Origin: Hyperoodon ampullatus | Taxonomy: Eukaryota; Chordata; Mammalia; Artiodactyla; Ziphiidae | Length of the DNA: 64,000 bases | Direction: 5' to 3' | NCBI GenBank assembly: GCA_949752795.1 | Contig: OX457061.1 | Coordinates: forward strand, 127,253,530-127,317,529 | Shown here: piece after piece, positions 1 to 12,384 of the stretch | How the letters are laid out: every line of letters begins with the position of its first letter | Numbering within the stretch: the first letter of the stretch is position 1 | Made by a program: the position numbers and the translations under genes | The notes under the pieces: model-generated | Databases searched by the model: none | What the model was told of the DNA's origin: nothing | What the model saw: the letters and a program-made list of their open reading frames with translations, nothing else

Positions 1-440
1 GTGATGCTGGGTGCGGTGCAGAGTGGGCAGCCGTGGAGGACGGCGGGTCTCGGGGAGGGTGAGTGATGGAGTAACTGGGGGGTCAGCAAGGCCTGCTTGT
101 CGGGACTCTTCCCGGTTCCCTCCGTGTGTGGAGATGCAGATGTTCTTTTCCTCTGGGTGTGCAGAGGGCACCTCTCACCTGAGGGCTTTGTGACCTGCTT
201 CAGGGGAGAGAGGTGGGGGAAGCTCAGAGGGAACTTCATGCTTCCGCCATTTTCTCAAACTCCGTCAACTTAAAATATCCACATCCCAAGGTGCCATATT
301 TGGGGTATCATGTCCTGAACCCCATCAGAATAAAGTCTCTCCTTACTAAGTCTGGATGTGTTTTTTATTTGACACCTGTCACAGGTGTGGGTCGGACTCC
401 CTAGTTGGTTCTCCACAGACCGAACCAGCAAAAGTTGGTA
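1..440 (+). repeat. LTR-like interspersed repeat, copy A (cut by window edge)
   Basis: This segment shares a long run of recognisable similarity with the reverse complement of about 7690-8000. Shared landmarks are tgcagatgttcttttcctct, the stretch around cctctcacctgagggctttg, and tttggggtat followed by gaaccccatca. An aataaag signal near 331 followed by a T-rich stretch looks like the R/U5 part of an LTR, but I see no gag/pol/env next to it. The similarity fades after about 330, so the right boundary is uncertain. I cannot name the family. The 60-aa and 63-aa open frames here are chance. Confidence 0.5.
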
Positions 441-487
441 GGTAGTCACCCTGTCTCTTCCTTCCTCTCGTTAAGAAAAAATTAGAC

Positions 488-1696
488 CCTGTCAAAGGGT
501 CCAGACTGCAAGATGGAGTCGCTGATGCTAAGCTCCATGTCTGCAAATGGAAATTTACCTATTTCTATGCTGGGCTCTCCCCGAAAAGGGAGTCCCAGGC
601 CAACCAGTCCCGTTTGCTGTTCAGCACAAGTCACCTGACCTACCCCGGGACTTCCGCTCGCTCCGGGTGAGGAAAGTGACTCTGCTTTCCCAGTCGGCAA
701 ACGCACAGTGTAACTTCCTGTTCCTGCTGTAGATGGAATAATAAACAACCTATAACAGGAATAGCAAAGAGTTTTGAGCCAAACTGAGGACTCTAGCTCA
801 GGAAATGCAGATTAAAGAAGCACATGAATTGTTTTCCTCCAGGCTACGAGGGGTAAGCTTATCAAGGCAAAAACTATGAAGTTATATAAGCTGTTTATCA
901 TGAATCAGGATCGGTGCTGCAAGAATTAAGCGTGCTCGTTAAGCAGGGATTGGTTGGGGTGTGAATCGGTTCCCCAGTTACAAAGGAGAGACCTCGGGAC
1001 CATAAGGGTGCAGCTGCCAGCTGCTGCAGATACTGTTTTGAGAAAGGCTGGTGGTGTCCTTGAGTTTGATACAATTTAGGGAAAATTCAAGTTCTCAGGG
1101 ATGCAGGAATGTGTCTGAAACCACATCCACAAAGGCCACCCAACTCCATTTTGGATGCCTAAACCACGGTGACTCCATTTCAATTTTTTTTTTTTTTTTG
1201 CGGTACGCGGGCCTCTCACTGTCGTGGCCTCTCCCGTTGCGGAGCACAGGCTCCGGACGCCCAGGCTCAGCGGCCATGGCTCACGGGCCCAGCCGCTCCG
1301 CGGCATGTGGGATCTTCCCAGACCGGGGCACGAACCCGTGTCCCCTGCGTCGGCAGGCGGACTCTCAACCACTGCGCCACCAGGGAAGCCCCATTTCAAT
1401 TTTTAAAAGCACTCTTTTCTTCAATGCTGGAAGCAGATGCATGATGCCTGTTTGACAGGCCACAAGACAGTTGTTCTAGTTGAAGTTAAACCGCGTATAA
1501 GCCAGAATGACTTCCCCACCCTCAATATGTGAACATTTCTTCCGTCACTGCTCACTTTGATCTATAAAACTCTCTCACTTTACAACTCTTTGGAGCTCCC
1601 TTTCTCTTTTCTGGACTGGATGCTTCCTGGCTCATGAATCCTTAAATACAGGCCAGTACATCAAAAATTAAGTGTCCGTGAAATTTTCTTTTAACA
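488..1696 (+). mobile_element. Probable degraded ERVL/MaLR-like LTR, interrupted by a SINE
   Basis: The right half has LTR-like order: a TATA-like ctataaaac at about 1562, a CT-rich region with tttggagctccctttctc, then a degraded polyadenylation-like stretch and a terminus ending in ttaaca. The left half (about 760-1050) has the gagttttgagccaaactgag pattern seen in mammalian LTR remnants. A CHR-2 SINE at 1189-1390 splits the unit and duplicated its target, so the LTR is older than the SINE. The outer boundaries and the exact family are uncertain; no internal retroviral sequence is joined to it. Confidence 0.4.
1189..1390 (-). mobile_element. CHR-2-type SINE (short, cetacean deletion form)
   Basis: It reads as poly-T then gcggtacgcgggcctctcac and ends in ccaccagggaagcc, so it is inserted on the minus strand. 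On that strand the tRNA-derived head has an A box (tggcgcagtgg) and a B box (gttcgtgccccg). The target duplication ccatttcaattttt lies at 1175-1188 and again at 1391-1404. The open frames of 90-134 aa across this interval are SINE translations, not genes. Confidence 0.92.
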
Positions 1697-1704
1697 ATTC
1701 AAAG

Positions 1705-3140
1705 ATTAACTGTTTTTATGCATCACCTGAACAGTGGGCACCTTTAATTTCAATATCTGAATTTCCAAAAAAGGAAACTTTCCCCCTGCTCCAACACTGC
1801 TCTGAGGTCTCCTAAAGATCATTTGCTCTGAGCATCTAAGCTTCACTTTCCCCTCTGAAAGGACTAAAACTGGAAACAAAGCTTTTTTACCTTGATTTTC
1901 ATAGTAATAGCGCACCAAATGTAGCTGTGCAGTGCAGACCTTTCCTGAAACTGTGAGGCAAGACAAAGTACCCTAGCACAGGGCAGCACGTCATTTAATA
2001 ATAATAATAATCAGTTTTTAGAGGTCTCTCCCTGCCTTCTCCAGCCCCCTTCATTCCCCACCCCCAGCTTCTCTGAAGTGGAACATTTATCACACTCTTT
2101 TATGAAGAACTATTTCCCTTGGGCAGACTCAGCTCTGGGGCTACTTTTACATATGCAGACATTCACTAAGGGCTCTGCTAAGCAGCGGTCCCACACAAAT
2201 CTCTGGCAAAAAGCTCTGAAAGAAAAATCTTCCGTTAATATTACCCAGCAAAGCTTCCTAGGCACCTGTTTCATTGTCTGCTGGGTGATCTAAGTGGAAA
2301 GAGGCTGCATTAAATTTATCCTCCTTGATATTAATTATGGCAGTTATATGGCAGAACATCTTAATTCACCTCTGCGGTTGTTGCTATGTTAACATTACAT
2401 TTAAAAATCACAGCTATTTATGTGATGCTTTCAACAGCTCAGACCTGTAAAAAATACAGTAAGGAGAACAACCAAACCAAAGACTTGGCTTTTTTTCCTG
2501 TTTTCTCTTTTCCATTTACAGAAACAACACATTAGCACATGAATATGCAAATACACTTTCACGGAGAACCATCTCAAGTTACAGAGTCACGGAAAAACGA
2601 TCTGTAACCCACCACTCAAATCCCCGTCCCTTCCCCACAGGTAAACGTGCTTATCAGTGTGATATGCATTGTTTCAGTGGATTTTCCCTTTCTCATAATT
2701 TTATTTTCTCTCACTTCAAACTAAGCTCATGTCAAAGGAAATATCATTCGTGATACGTGTTAAAACAGCAAGGCAGACCTGATTCAGGACTAGGTGATAG
2801 GTACACGTGCTACTGCAGTGGGGTTTTGCAGTGAGAGAGACTGAACTCGACTGAAACATGACCAGGAAAAGTGGGAGTTTGTGGCCAAGGAGCACAGGGT
2901 GGGGACATCGGTGGGTGGAAATTTACTAAAAGGAAACTTCAGGGGTAAGTGTGTGTGTGGGGGGCGCTGTTCTGGCTGAAACAACCTACAGGGTTCCTGC
3001 TGCAGGCAGGCTGGGTGATCACGTGTCACCTGGGGGGCGGGGGCTGGGAACTGTGCAGATGGACCTGATCAGACACTGGGGATGGGGGATTCTGGCTGAC
3101 CTGACTAGCAGGGTCGAAATTAAGGGTGGGAGGGTGGGAC
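1705..3140. other. Mostly single-copy sequence, no gene recognised
   Basis: No recognised repeat or long open frame. It has a short (ATA)n near 1998-2012 and a G-rich stretch near 2950-3160. A 60-nt minus-strand segment at 1891-1950 has good splice-like borders and is listed as a finding. The minus-strand frame at 1706-1966 runs through that segment and does not resemble a known family. Confidence 0.5.
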
Positions 3141-3149
3141 GGGGGGAGG

Positions 3150-3360
3150 GACAGACTGGGAGCTGGGGACTGACATGTACGCACTGCTATATAGATAACC
3201 AACCAGGACCTAATGTACAGCTCAGGGAGCTCCGTTCAATATTACGTGACAACCTAAATGGGAAAAGAATTTGAAAACGATAGACGCCTGTAGACGTATA
3301 ACTGAATCACTTTGCTGTACACCTGAAACTAACACAACATTGTGTTGACTTAAAAAAAAT
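3150..3360 (+). mobile_element. L1 3' end (older cetartiodactyl type)
   Basis: It contains the 3'UTR landmarks ataaccaaccaggacctaat, ggaaaagaatttg, actgaatcactttgctgtac and acctgaaactaacacaac, and ends in an A-rich tail. It is strongly 5'-truncated and has no coding part. It belongs to the variant found again at 3839, 13315, 28866, 32690 and 49256, distinct from the type ending ttcaataaagatgttaaaaa. Confidence 0.8.
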
Positions 3361-3368
3361 GCACAACA

Positions 3369-3831
3369 TGAGAATTGCAAGTTAAGGTTTGTTTGGGGCA
3401 AAATGAGGACTGCAGCCCTGGAGACAGCATTTCAGAGAGCTCTGAGAAACTGCTCCAAAGAGGCTGGGGTCAAGGTCAGTATACATGTGATTTTGGCAAA
3501 GGGGGAGTACATGCAGTCAAGCACATATTTTTTGCAGAAGGTTTCTGCTAGTCACGAGGAGCAGACGTCACCAAGAAGGATTTTAGTGCTTTTCTAGATG
3601 CGAGGAGATGCAAGAATTGGGCTCACAAAATTGGCTCCTGAAAATATCTAACTATCTGAAGACCTGTTCTGCCCGTTTTCCCCAGAGCCCAGAGCACCTG
3701 CCTCATTCCTGCTCTCCACCCTGAACTCCTCTCAGGGGGTGCTGAGGGTCAGCAGCTGCAGCGGCTCAGGATTTGATCCTTGTAGAGGTGGATGGCAAGT
3801 GCCAATGGAAAGTGCCAATCTGTAGTTGACA
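3369..3831 (+). mobile_element. Probable solo LTR (artiodactyl ERV-like)
   Basis: It begins tgagaattgcaagttaag and ends gtagttgaca, giving TG...CA termini over 463 bp. Internal landmarks such as ggcaaaatgaggactgcagc and aattggctcctgaaaatatc match an LTR-like repeat I recall as abundant in cetartiodactyl genomes; the family name is not certain. It lies between two L1 3' ends. I see no clean flanking target duplication. Confidence 0.5.
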
Positions 3832-3838
3832 GGAGATT

Positions 3839-4390
3839 ATGACTGACATGTACACACTGCTATATATAGAATAGATAACCAACAAGGACCTACTGTATAG
3901 CACAGGGAACTCTACTCAATATTTTTTTTTTTCACATCTTTATTGGAGTACAATTACTTTACAATAGTGTGTTAGTTTCTGCTTTATAACAAAGTGAATC
4001 AGTCATGCATATACATCTGTTCCCATATCTCTTCCCTCTTGCGTCTCCCTCCCTCCCACCCTCCCTATCCCACCCCTCTAGGTGGTCACAAAGCACTGAG
4101 CTGATCTCCCTGTGCTATGCGGCTGCTTCCCACTAGCTATCTATTTTACATTTGGTAGTGTACATATGTCCAAGCCACTCTCTCACTTCGTCCCAGCTTA
4201 CCCTTCCCCCTCCCCACATCCTCAAGTCCATTCTCTACTAGGTCTGTGTCTCTAACAACCTAAATGGGAAAAGAATTTGAAAAAGAATAGAGGCATGTAT
4301 ATGTATAACTGAATCACTTTGCTGTACACCTGAAACTAACACAACATAGTAAATCAACTATACTTCAATATAAAATAAAATAAAAAATTT
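3839..4390 (+). mobile_element. L1 3' end (older type), split by a reverse L1
   Basis: The left part (3839-3925) reads actgacatgtacacactgct and on to actctactcaatatt. The right part (4257-4390) resumes with aacaacctaaatgggaaaag, the piece that follows directly in intact copies such as 29280-29330. The element ends in aaataaaataaaaaatttt. The insertion in the middle is described separately. Confidence 0.85.
3925..4256 (-). mobile_element. L1 3'UTR insertion (younger type), nested in reverse
   Basis: It starts with poly-T and cacatctttattggagtac and continues through gtgttagtttctgctttata, the pyrimidine-rich tcttgcgtctccctccctcc and ctaggtggtcacaaagcact. This is the reverse complement of the 3'UTR seen in plus orientation at 44280-44575. 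About 330 bp remain, so it is heavily 5'-truncated. It sits inside an older L1 3' end and so postdates it. Confidence 0.88.
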
Positions 4391-6616
4391 TAATGGGGCT
4401 CTTAAGGACATGCCAAGCATGAGGTCTGACTGAAAACGGCTCAGAGGAGCCCAACTCGAGTTTGGTCAAGGAAAGATCCTTTGCCAATTGCTTTGTTGAA
4501 TAGTGTTTTTGTAAATTTTACATATTTATCTCAAACGCTAAGAAAATTATTCAATTCCAAGTAGCAAACAGGAACGCCTCCAATGATAAGTTCTTCTTCA
4601 TGTTCTCTGAGTTGCTTTTGGACTGGGAATGGGCTGCCTGAATTGGAGGGAGCTGCTGCAGGGAGGAGGTGGCGAAGACCACCAGCGCCCAGGGTTCTAG
4701 CACAGGCGGGGCGGGGGTCCCTACACCCCGGGGCTGCTCCTGTCCATTACCGCGCATCCTCCTGCAGCCCTCCCAGCCTTCAGTCTGGGACATGCCTGCC
4801 CCCGCCAGCCCCGGGTTCGTCCTCTCCCTATACACTTCTTTCTTCCTGCAGCTTTATTTTATCCATTTTTCTCTAGTCTCAAAACTTTCCTTCCATAAGC
4901 TAAAATATTTCTGACTGCTTAAAAAATCCACAAAGCCCAGATTAAATCATTCGTATTTTTCTTTTGAGTCTTTCTGAACAGACTTCATTGTGCCTCTAGT
5001 AATACCTCGTTTCTCTGAAATTAAAATATATTGATGTTACTTACATACTAGAATCTTAGGAATAAATGGAACCTCCCCTATATTATTATTATTTCCTATG
5101 TGGAAAAGCATGGGCTACAATACAATATAAATTGTAGGGTGGTATTTCTTGACACAAGCTATGTAATGTATATTTATTATTATTCAATTCTTTATGTATG
5201 TATCTAGATACATGTCTCAAATTTCTAATGAGTTAGTTTCAAACATGTTTGTCAGATATTTATTAAACATAATCCACCAGATTTTTGAGTTGATGTGAAT
5301 CATATGAATTGCCACCTAACTATAAAATTATTTCCTTTACCTTATAACAGCATCCCTCCCATGTATATTAACCAGATAATCTTGTAGCATTAAGTTTAAT
5401 CTCATAGCACCTTCTGTTTAATTTGTTTCAGAGATGTTTGGGCATAGTCTTATCCCTACCCTCCAATAAAATATTCCTTTATTCTTTTAAGATAAGAAAG
5501 GCCACCAATTTCTTTTGCAATCTCTATTTTCTTAAGCTGCGGTCTCCAACTTTTTAATGTTATTTTGCACAAACGAAATGGAAAATACATGAACAAGACA
5601 TTATAATAAAATTGTGTTTATATTAGTCTTATGTGTCATCATCTTTATTCGCTGTTTGTTTTGCTATGAACACTTATCTTGTCATTCTGTAGAGAAAAAT
5701 GACAGGAAACACTAGGTAAGATGTATTTCCAGAGACAAATCTTCTTGCTTCTCGTAGCATTTGCCACTCACCAGCGTTTGCCTATGCACTTCCTAAGTCT
5801 TCATCCCTGAAGAGAAAACTTAATTGCTCAAGATGTGAATGATGCTTAATATAACAGATGGCAGAAGAGAAGGCCCTGTTGAATCCATTACGTTTTCAAA
5901 AACATGAGATGCTGCCAGGAAAAATGCTCCAGAGACACATTTGACAAGAGTGCTCAGCTCATAATAAGGCTCCTCTGAGGAGTCCATTTTTTATGATCCC
6001 CATATAAACCGCTGAGACGGCACGTTAACACGCGCGCCGACGTGCTGCCCGCATCCTCCCGTGTTAATTTCCTGATGCCCAGAGTGCGATTCCTCGGTCT
6101 GTGCCCCGCTTTCCAGGAATCTCAGCCCCAGATCCACCCAGCTGCCAGGACTGCATCCCACCCCTGCCCTGTTAACACCTGCCTCTCCGTGATGTCATTT
6201 CCAAGGTGGGAACAGAGGGAGGTAAGGAATGAACCTGGGACACGAATCTGCAGTAGTCTCCCAGTTAAGAGCTAAAATCTACCCCAGCTTCACCGCGACA
6301 ATTTGAAGGGAGAAAGAACTCGGCTGGATGCCAGCAAAGTTACAAGTCAACACGATGGTTTTTATACCAATTTATTTATTAGAGGACGACAGTTCAGCTA
6401 GAGCTGACATTCCCAAAAGAATGTGTGAAATGGCTTCACCATAACCTTATCAGTAAGTCAAACATGATCTCTGTTAACACCAGAAACAGCAAGTTGCAAT
6501 TATTTGTTCAAAAACTATTTATGGAGTGCAGCCTATTGTATGGTATTGTACAAAATACTGGAGACTCTGCAATGGACAAAATGGCCCCAAATGTTTGTCT
6601 GTGTGGTGTTTGTTTT

Positions 6617-6620
<4 letters not shown>
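4391..6620. other. AT-rich single-copy sequence, no gene recognised
   Basis: It is AT-rich apart from a GC-richer patch at about 4620-4820. The patch carries overlapping 81-97 aa frames on both strands, with no recognisable domain and low-complexity Pro/Ser composition. I see no promoter, exon chain or clear repeat here. Confidence 0.45.

Positions 6621-6655
<35 letters not shown>
6621..6655. repeat. (TG)n microsatellite, about 17 units
   Basis: An uninterrupted TG dinucleotide run, followed further on (6720-6770) by a loose mixture of tgtgcatatg and tgtgtatac. The His/Thr/Cys/Val-rich open frames over it are artefacts of the repeat. Confidence 0.97.
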
Positions 6656-6656
<1 letters not shown>

Positions 6657-6779
6657 TGGTAAGTGGGGGAGTGTAGAGTGAGACAGACACTGAGATGAAT
6701 ACACGTATGTAGTATGCACATGTGCATATGTGTGTCTATATGTGTATACAGATGTGTACCTGTATACGTATGCAAGTTC

Positions 6780-7680
6780 TCTTAAAAAGGCAAACCAAGC
6801 ACTCAGCCAGAAAGAACAGAAGCGAGAAGGCTGGGGGCGGCTGCAGTTTTTAAAAAGACCTCGATGTGGACCTCGCTGAAGTGACCCTCAAATGATGCAG
6901 TGAGGGTGGAACCATAGGGGCAGGTGGGGAAGAGCATCCTCGCTACCAGGGCTGAGATCACAGTGGGGAGTGTGACTGGCAGGGACCAGGTAGGACAGGA
7001 GAAAGGACAGCAGAGATGGGTGGCTGGGACCCCAGTGCGCTTCGGCTACCTGCCCTGTCTTCCTTTAAGAAATTAACACACCTACCTCCTCATTACATGT
7101 GAGAAGCGCGTGAAACTGACTTCTTTCAGACACACACGATAGTGTTTGTTTCCACCTCCAATAAGAAATAACACAATGTCAAATGAGACTTCAGGAGAAA
7201 GAAAAGCTTCATCGCATCCCACAATAACTGTTAGAAGATGGATTTCTTCTTCCTTCTGAATGTTATATGAAAAGAATGTTTGAAGAGCTGCACGGCGCCA
7301 CCAGGAAGAGCCAACAGGAAGCTGGCGCTGCAGTAACCAGACCCGAGGGAAAGAGACAGCTGGGTACTTGGTGGTATTATTTTAGTCCCCAGATCAAACC
7401 TTGTTGGAAGAGAGCTGTCTCTAAATCTCCATCATGAGAGTTGTTTATATTCTTTCCATTACTAAGTGCACGAAAATTTTATTCTGCAGAATCTGGCTGC
7501 AGCCTCTGGAGCAGCAAACCCTGACCTGACCTAAAAATGGAAGATGTCGTCAGGGAGACTTAAAGGATCACGTTGCAACGTGCAATGTGGTAACAAGTTG
7601 AAACTACCACTGAGCACACTGGGAGATAAAAATTTAGATGCAGTAATGATAAAAGAGAGAAAAACTTTACGTGGTCCCTG
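6780..7680. other. Single-copy sequence, no gene recognised
   Basis: Moderate GC. No recognised repeat, RNA gene or coding signal. Confidence 0.4.
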
Positions 7681-7689
7681 GTGATGGGG

Positions 7690-8170
7690 TTCAGAACACA
7701 ATACCCCAAAATAGGGTGCCTGGGCATGTGGAATACTTGAAGCTGACAGAGTGTGAGAACATGGCAGAAGCATGAAGGTCCCTCTGAGCTTCCCCCACAA
7801 TTCTCCCTGAGGCAGGTCACAAAACCCTCAGGTGAGAGGTGCTCTCCCTAAGCCCAGAGGAAAAGAACATCTGCACCTCCAGACACAGAGGGACCCAAGA
7901 AGTGTCCCAACAAGAAGACCCTGCTGACCCTCAGTTACTACATCACTCGTCCTCCCTGACCCCCTCCATCCTCCACAGGACGTGCCCTTCACCACACTCA
8001 GCATCAAAGTGCTCAGGTCTGTTTCTCCGGGTGCTCATGTCCTTGTGGAGGCTCCCATGTCACGTGAAACTTAAATAAATATGTAGGCTTTTCTCCTGCC
8101 CATCTGTCTTTGTTATTGTAATTTTCAGACCCAGCCAGGGGACCTAAAGAGTTGAGGAAAACTGTTCCTC
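7690..8170 (-). repeat. LTR-like interspersed repeat, copy B
   Basis: The reverse complement matches copy A at the window start across most of 30-330, including the gtagtaactg..gggtcagca stretch and the ttttggggtat..gaaccccatca stretch. It extends further 5' than copy A, through cacgtgacatgggagcct and ggtctgaaaattacaataac (minus-strand reading), because copy A is cut by the window edge. The two copies are in opposite orientation about 7.5 kb apart. Confidence 0.55.
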
Positions 8171-8179
8171 TCCATATGG

Positions 8180-10435
8180 GCATATTGAATAAATTGATAT
8201 TGTCTTCCCATTTGTCCAAGCAGTTAACTGGAATTTTGGAGAGCGGGATCTGCTAATATAATTGTTTCCCTATGAATGGATTTATTTTTATTCCTTTCAG
8301 AGATACCATGGAGTATAGGGTTGTAATACAAACAGTAGAAATAAGTACAAACGAGAAGATGTAAGTTTAGACATCATGTATAAATCCCAGAATAGTTATG
8401 GTGTTACATTTATCAGAAAAATGTTAGGAACTGTTCTTGACTGTAACCCACAATTCTGTGAGCACCTCTACAATTACTTCCATGTATTATCGTAAAATTT
8501 GACTTGAGTCAAACTAAGACTAACTTTCCAGTCCAAATTGCTTCTTACCTGTTGTTACGTTCACTGCCTGCAGTTAATGGTATGCTTTATTCAACATATG
8601 TGGTCAAGAGGAGAAACCATTCACAAATCCTTAAAATCTACTAGAAAGTCTCAAAATAATTTTTTACCCAAAAGATTAAAAATTATTTTACATTTGAACT
8701 CAAGAAATACCTAAATATTAAGCATTGTCCTCCAAAGACCACCCCCTACTCTTGGACTTAAATAAATTTTCACATCAACAGATTATGCTGCCACAATGCA
8801 TTACAGTCAGGAATTAATTATACTGTGAATGAAAAGACGATGTCACACTTATTTAAACAATAGAATTGTGTTTTAATGACAAAAAATATTTATTTGGAAA
8901 ATGTTTTAATAGCTCCTGAGCTTTTGGCTTTTTTTAAATGATGAATGATTACATTTGCTCTGGAGCAGTATATAAACTTGGAGGCTCTCAAAGAAATTCG
9001 AGGTCTGGGTCTTTCCCAAAGGGTGTCTGACAAGAGAAGTTTCATTACAACCTTACCAGACGTGAGTATCACCACTAACAAGCAAGTCCTAGACACAACA
9101 TCTCAGCCACTGTTCCACCTCCCCTTCGGCTGTTTCATTTTCTCATCCAGGCTTTTACCCAGGACAGACCAGAGGCCCCATCCACCTATGCTGAGCTGAG
9201 GCCCTCTGCTGGTCCCACAACCCAAGGCCGTAGTTGCAGAGGGGAAGGGCGTATGGGGATTTTCAGAGGAGGTTTGAAGTGATACAGACAAATTCCCTGG
9301 CCTTGGGGACCTGGGGCAGGGGCGTGTGAAAGTCTGGGGTGGCATGGTGGCGGGGCTGAAGGAATTCCTCCAGGCCAGTCTGACACTCTGAGCTCTCCCC
9401 TCTCCTGCCCACACACCAACCATTGCATTCACGGTGCAGGCCTGGCTCATTAAATACCACCCTCCCGCTAATCTGCTCCTGGTTGAAAGGAGCTGGAACT
9501 GAAATTTGCTGGCACTCTGCACGAGCACTGGTGTGTGTGTTTCTCACACGCACTGTGTGCACCCTCTTCTCACAGCTCAGTTTCTATAGAAAACATTCCT
9601 GTGTTGACAGATAAAAACCAACCTGGGCACAGGGAAAGAGGAGTTTTATTCAAAAGAGTGACTGCAACTGGGAAGGGGAGATGACTGTTCCCACCACGAG
9701 ATCCTTATAAAGAAATAAAATGATGGATTGCTACTTTGGCATGCGTTTAAGTGCTATGTAAAAAGGTAGAACCATTGAATTAAGCACAATTTTTCCATAC
9801 ATCTTGAGCTTACTCACACTAAACTCTTGGCACACAGTGAGGATGTGAACAGGTGAGGAAGTGAGCACGTGGGGGGAGAATGTTCAGAGAATAACTGAGG
9901 CAATAAAGCCCTTGGTAGATTCTGAGCTTTTCCCATTATGTTTCTGGGCTTCCCGTGGGTGTTCTTGATCAGGAAAAGCAGCATATTTCTTCTATCATTC
10001 TGTACCTGCCCTGTTTTCATTTACATGGATTTCTTGTCAAGTGGTACTGAACTTTCAAAGATATTTTCTTTTTCCACTGGACCCTGTGCAGAGCTCTGAG
10101 GTACTGATATTCACTGACCACATCCAGTTAATTCTGATAGGTAGTAAATGCATTGAGGTTTCCACATAAAAGTTTTCTTCCTTATTATAAGACTACATGA
10201 AATCCAGGCATGGCCAGTACAGCTAAAAAGTAAGTACCCAGTAAAGTTCCAGTGTGAATACAAAAATCCAAATCTTCTTAAAGTTGAAAACTATGTGGAA
10301 CCCTGAAATCTCAAAGCTACTACCCTACGTTTTTGTTCACTGAATTTCTGTGTTTCAGTGTGGAGAACTCTGTATTTCTCAGGACTCCTGGCATCCCTGA
10401 CCCTTGGTACTTCCAAAGTCAAGATAGAGAGAAAG
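8180..10435. other. Single-copy sequence, no gene recognised
   Basis: AT-rich with a GC-richer block at 9180-9480. The longest frame (141 aa, minus, 9103-9528) has no recognisable motif and is crossed by equally long frames in other phases, so I do not call it coding. Confidence 0.45.
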
Positions 10436-10440
10436 ATTCC

Positions 10441-10577
10441 TTAGATAGATGATAACCAGATAGATAGATAGGGAATAGATAGATAGATAGATAATAGATA
10501 GGGAATAGCTATATAGGTAGGTAGGTAGATAGATATAGTGATTGGTAGGGATAGATAGATAGATGATAGATAGATAA
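10441..10577. repeat. (GATA)n microsatellite, interrupted
   Basis: Repeated gata/taga units with interruptions such as gggaatagat and ggtaggtaggtag. Imperfect units indicate an old or recombined array. Confidence 0.95.
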
Positions 10578-10579
10578 AA

Positions 10580-12380
10580 GAAAGAAGGGAAAACTAGGTA
10601 CTGAATCCATGACTATCTACACAGAATAAAAGCAACCTACAAAATTTGATTTTAAGCAATGGAAATAGCTTTTAATTAAAGAGTAGTTCAGTAAGGAATG
10701 CATTACACTGTCATTAAATGTGGTACCAATGATGGAAAATAACCCAGAGCTACTGTAGGGGTATAAGAGCCAAGGATGGGCTGGCCCATCAAGAGTATGA
10801 AGACGAATAGTGTTCTAAAGGACTCACATCTCCCACAGCAAAAAAACCATTATAATTCACAAGTCTGTTACGATACATCCAGGATCAGGGGAAAGAGTGT
10901 CTAATGCAACCCTTATTTCCATTTCTTCCTTTAGTTTCATCTCATCTCTATGTGAAGATCCTAAAACATAGAATTTGATGATTCTGAGTAAGCCTTAGCC
11001 TTTCTTTTCTTTGATTCCTGTATGCTCTCTCTCCCCTTTACTAGGTCTACATCTCACCAGAATCTCTGACTGTGGTTTTTACGGAGCTTGCTCTTCATTT
11101 GCAAAGCTAGTGGAGGACAAAGAGAAGAGCTGCACCCAGTTGCATGATAAAGTTACATTTTTATTGTTCCTAAGAAGCAATGATGCAAGGAAATCCTTTT
11201 GCTAATATAATATATACTTCATTTGGATAATGATTACTAATAACTCGATTATTACGTTAAGTTTTCTAATAAGTCAACCTCTTACTCTGAAATTTTTAGC
11301 AAGCACAACTTAATTACCTGAATTTACAGAAACCATATGCTTTCGATGACAAGTCACTGCAGCAGTGATAAACCCTTCATACAGGAATTACCTGACTGGT
11401 CCTCTTCATGGTTAGTTGGCAGGAAGATAAGAGGAGGGATATTAGAATTTTCTATATTGGTTTCAATAAACTGATAACCACAGAGGGAATAAGACACGTG
11501 ATCCCCACAATCAAATATATCAGACTGCAGAAAACTGGAACTATTTAAAAACAGAAGGGAAGCTGGGAAATCCTTTTGAGTTTGCTGTCCCCACATTCCT
11601 TTTCATGTTCTCAGACTTGTAAAAAATAAGAGCAAATATTATATATTAATCTAGAAACCTTGTTACAGCTTAAATTATTATAAGCCTTTCCTCTCAAGAA
11701 ACAGGTTAATTTTTAAAAGTACAAACATATGAAACAATGCAAAGCCTTCTTACATAATGAAAAACATTCAAGGTTATCAGAGCAAATAGGTTACATACTT
11801 GGTCTTTTATCATTGTTTTACTATAGTAAAGACATTATGCTTCATAAACCAATGTGAGTCATTGCACTAGCAACATATAGAGCCCAGCATAACCTATTCG
11901 TCCTAATTTCATATTGGCTCAAGACAGGCAGGCATCCACATGACAGAAATCTCTTTTTGTCAAATCCTGCCTTAAAATCAATGTGGAAATTTTGAATTTT
12001 TTTAAAAGAATGGTAAGAATTTGAAAAGCATACTTGAAAATATGAATGATGATGAGAAATGATGGAATGGAGACGATTTACTCCAGAGAAGCCCAAATCT
12101 ATGCATGTGACTTTAGCCAACCTCTGTGGGCCCAGGAAGCAGTGTAGAGTGAGCACGGCCTCCTGGCATGGGATCACGTTGTCACCCCACATCTAAGGAT
12201 TACCCAGGACACTATATGCATCAAAGTTTATCAAACATCCGTGCTTCTGGATGCTCTCTTCCTGACCCAAGAACAGACATGCTGAGTCTTCTCTACCTTT
12301 CTTGATTTTTTTTTCCGTTAGCTTCTCAACCCCACAGAATCCACCAAATCCCTCTTCTCCAGTCTTCCCTCCAGGTTACT
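10580..12380. other. AT-rich single-copy sequence, no gene recognised
   Basis: No repeat family or gene recognised. Open frames up to 116 aa (minus, 11842-12192) have no family resemblance and no convincing splice context. Confidence 0.4.
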
Positions 12381-12384
12381 CACA

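Noticed and set aside
9103..9562. Minus-strand 141-aa and 99-aa frames
   Set aside because: Overlapping phases of a GC-richer patch; no motif, no splice pattern and no family resemblance.
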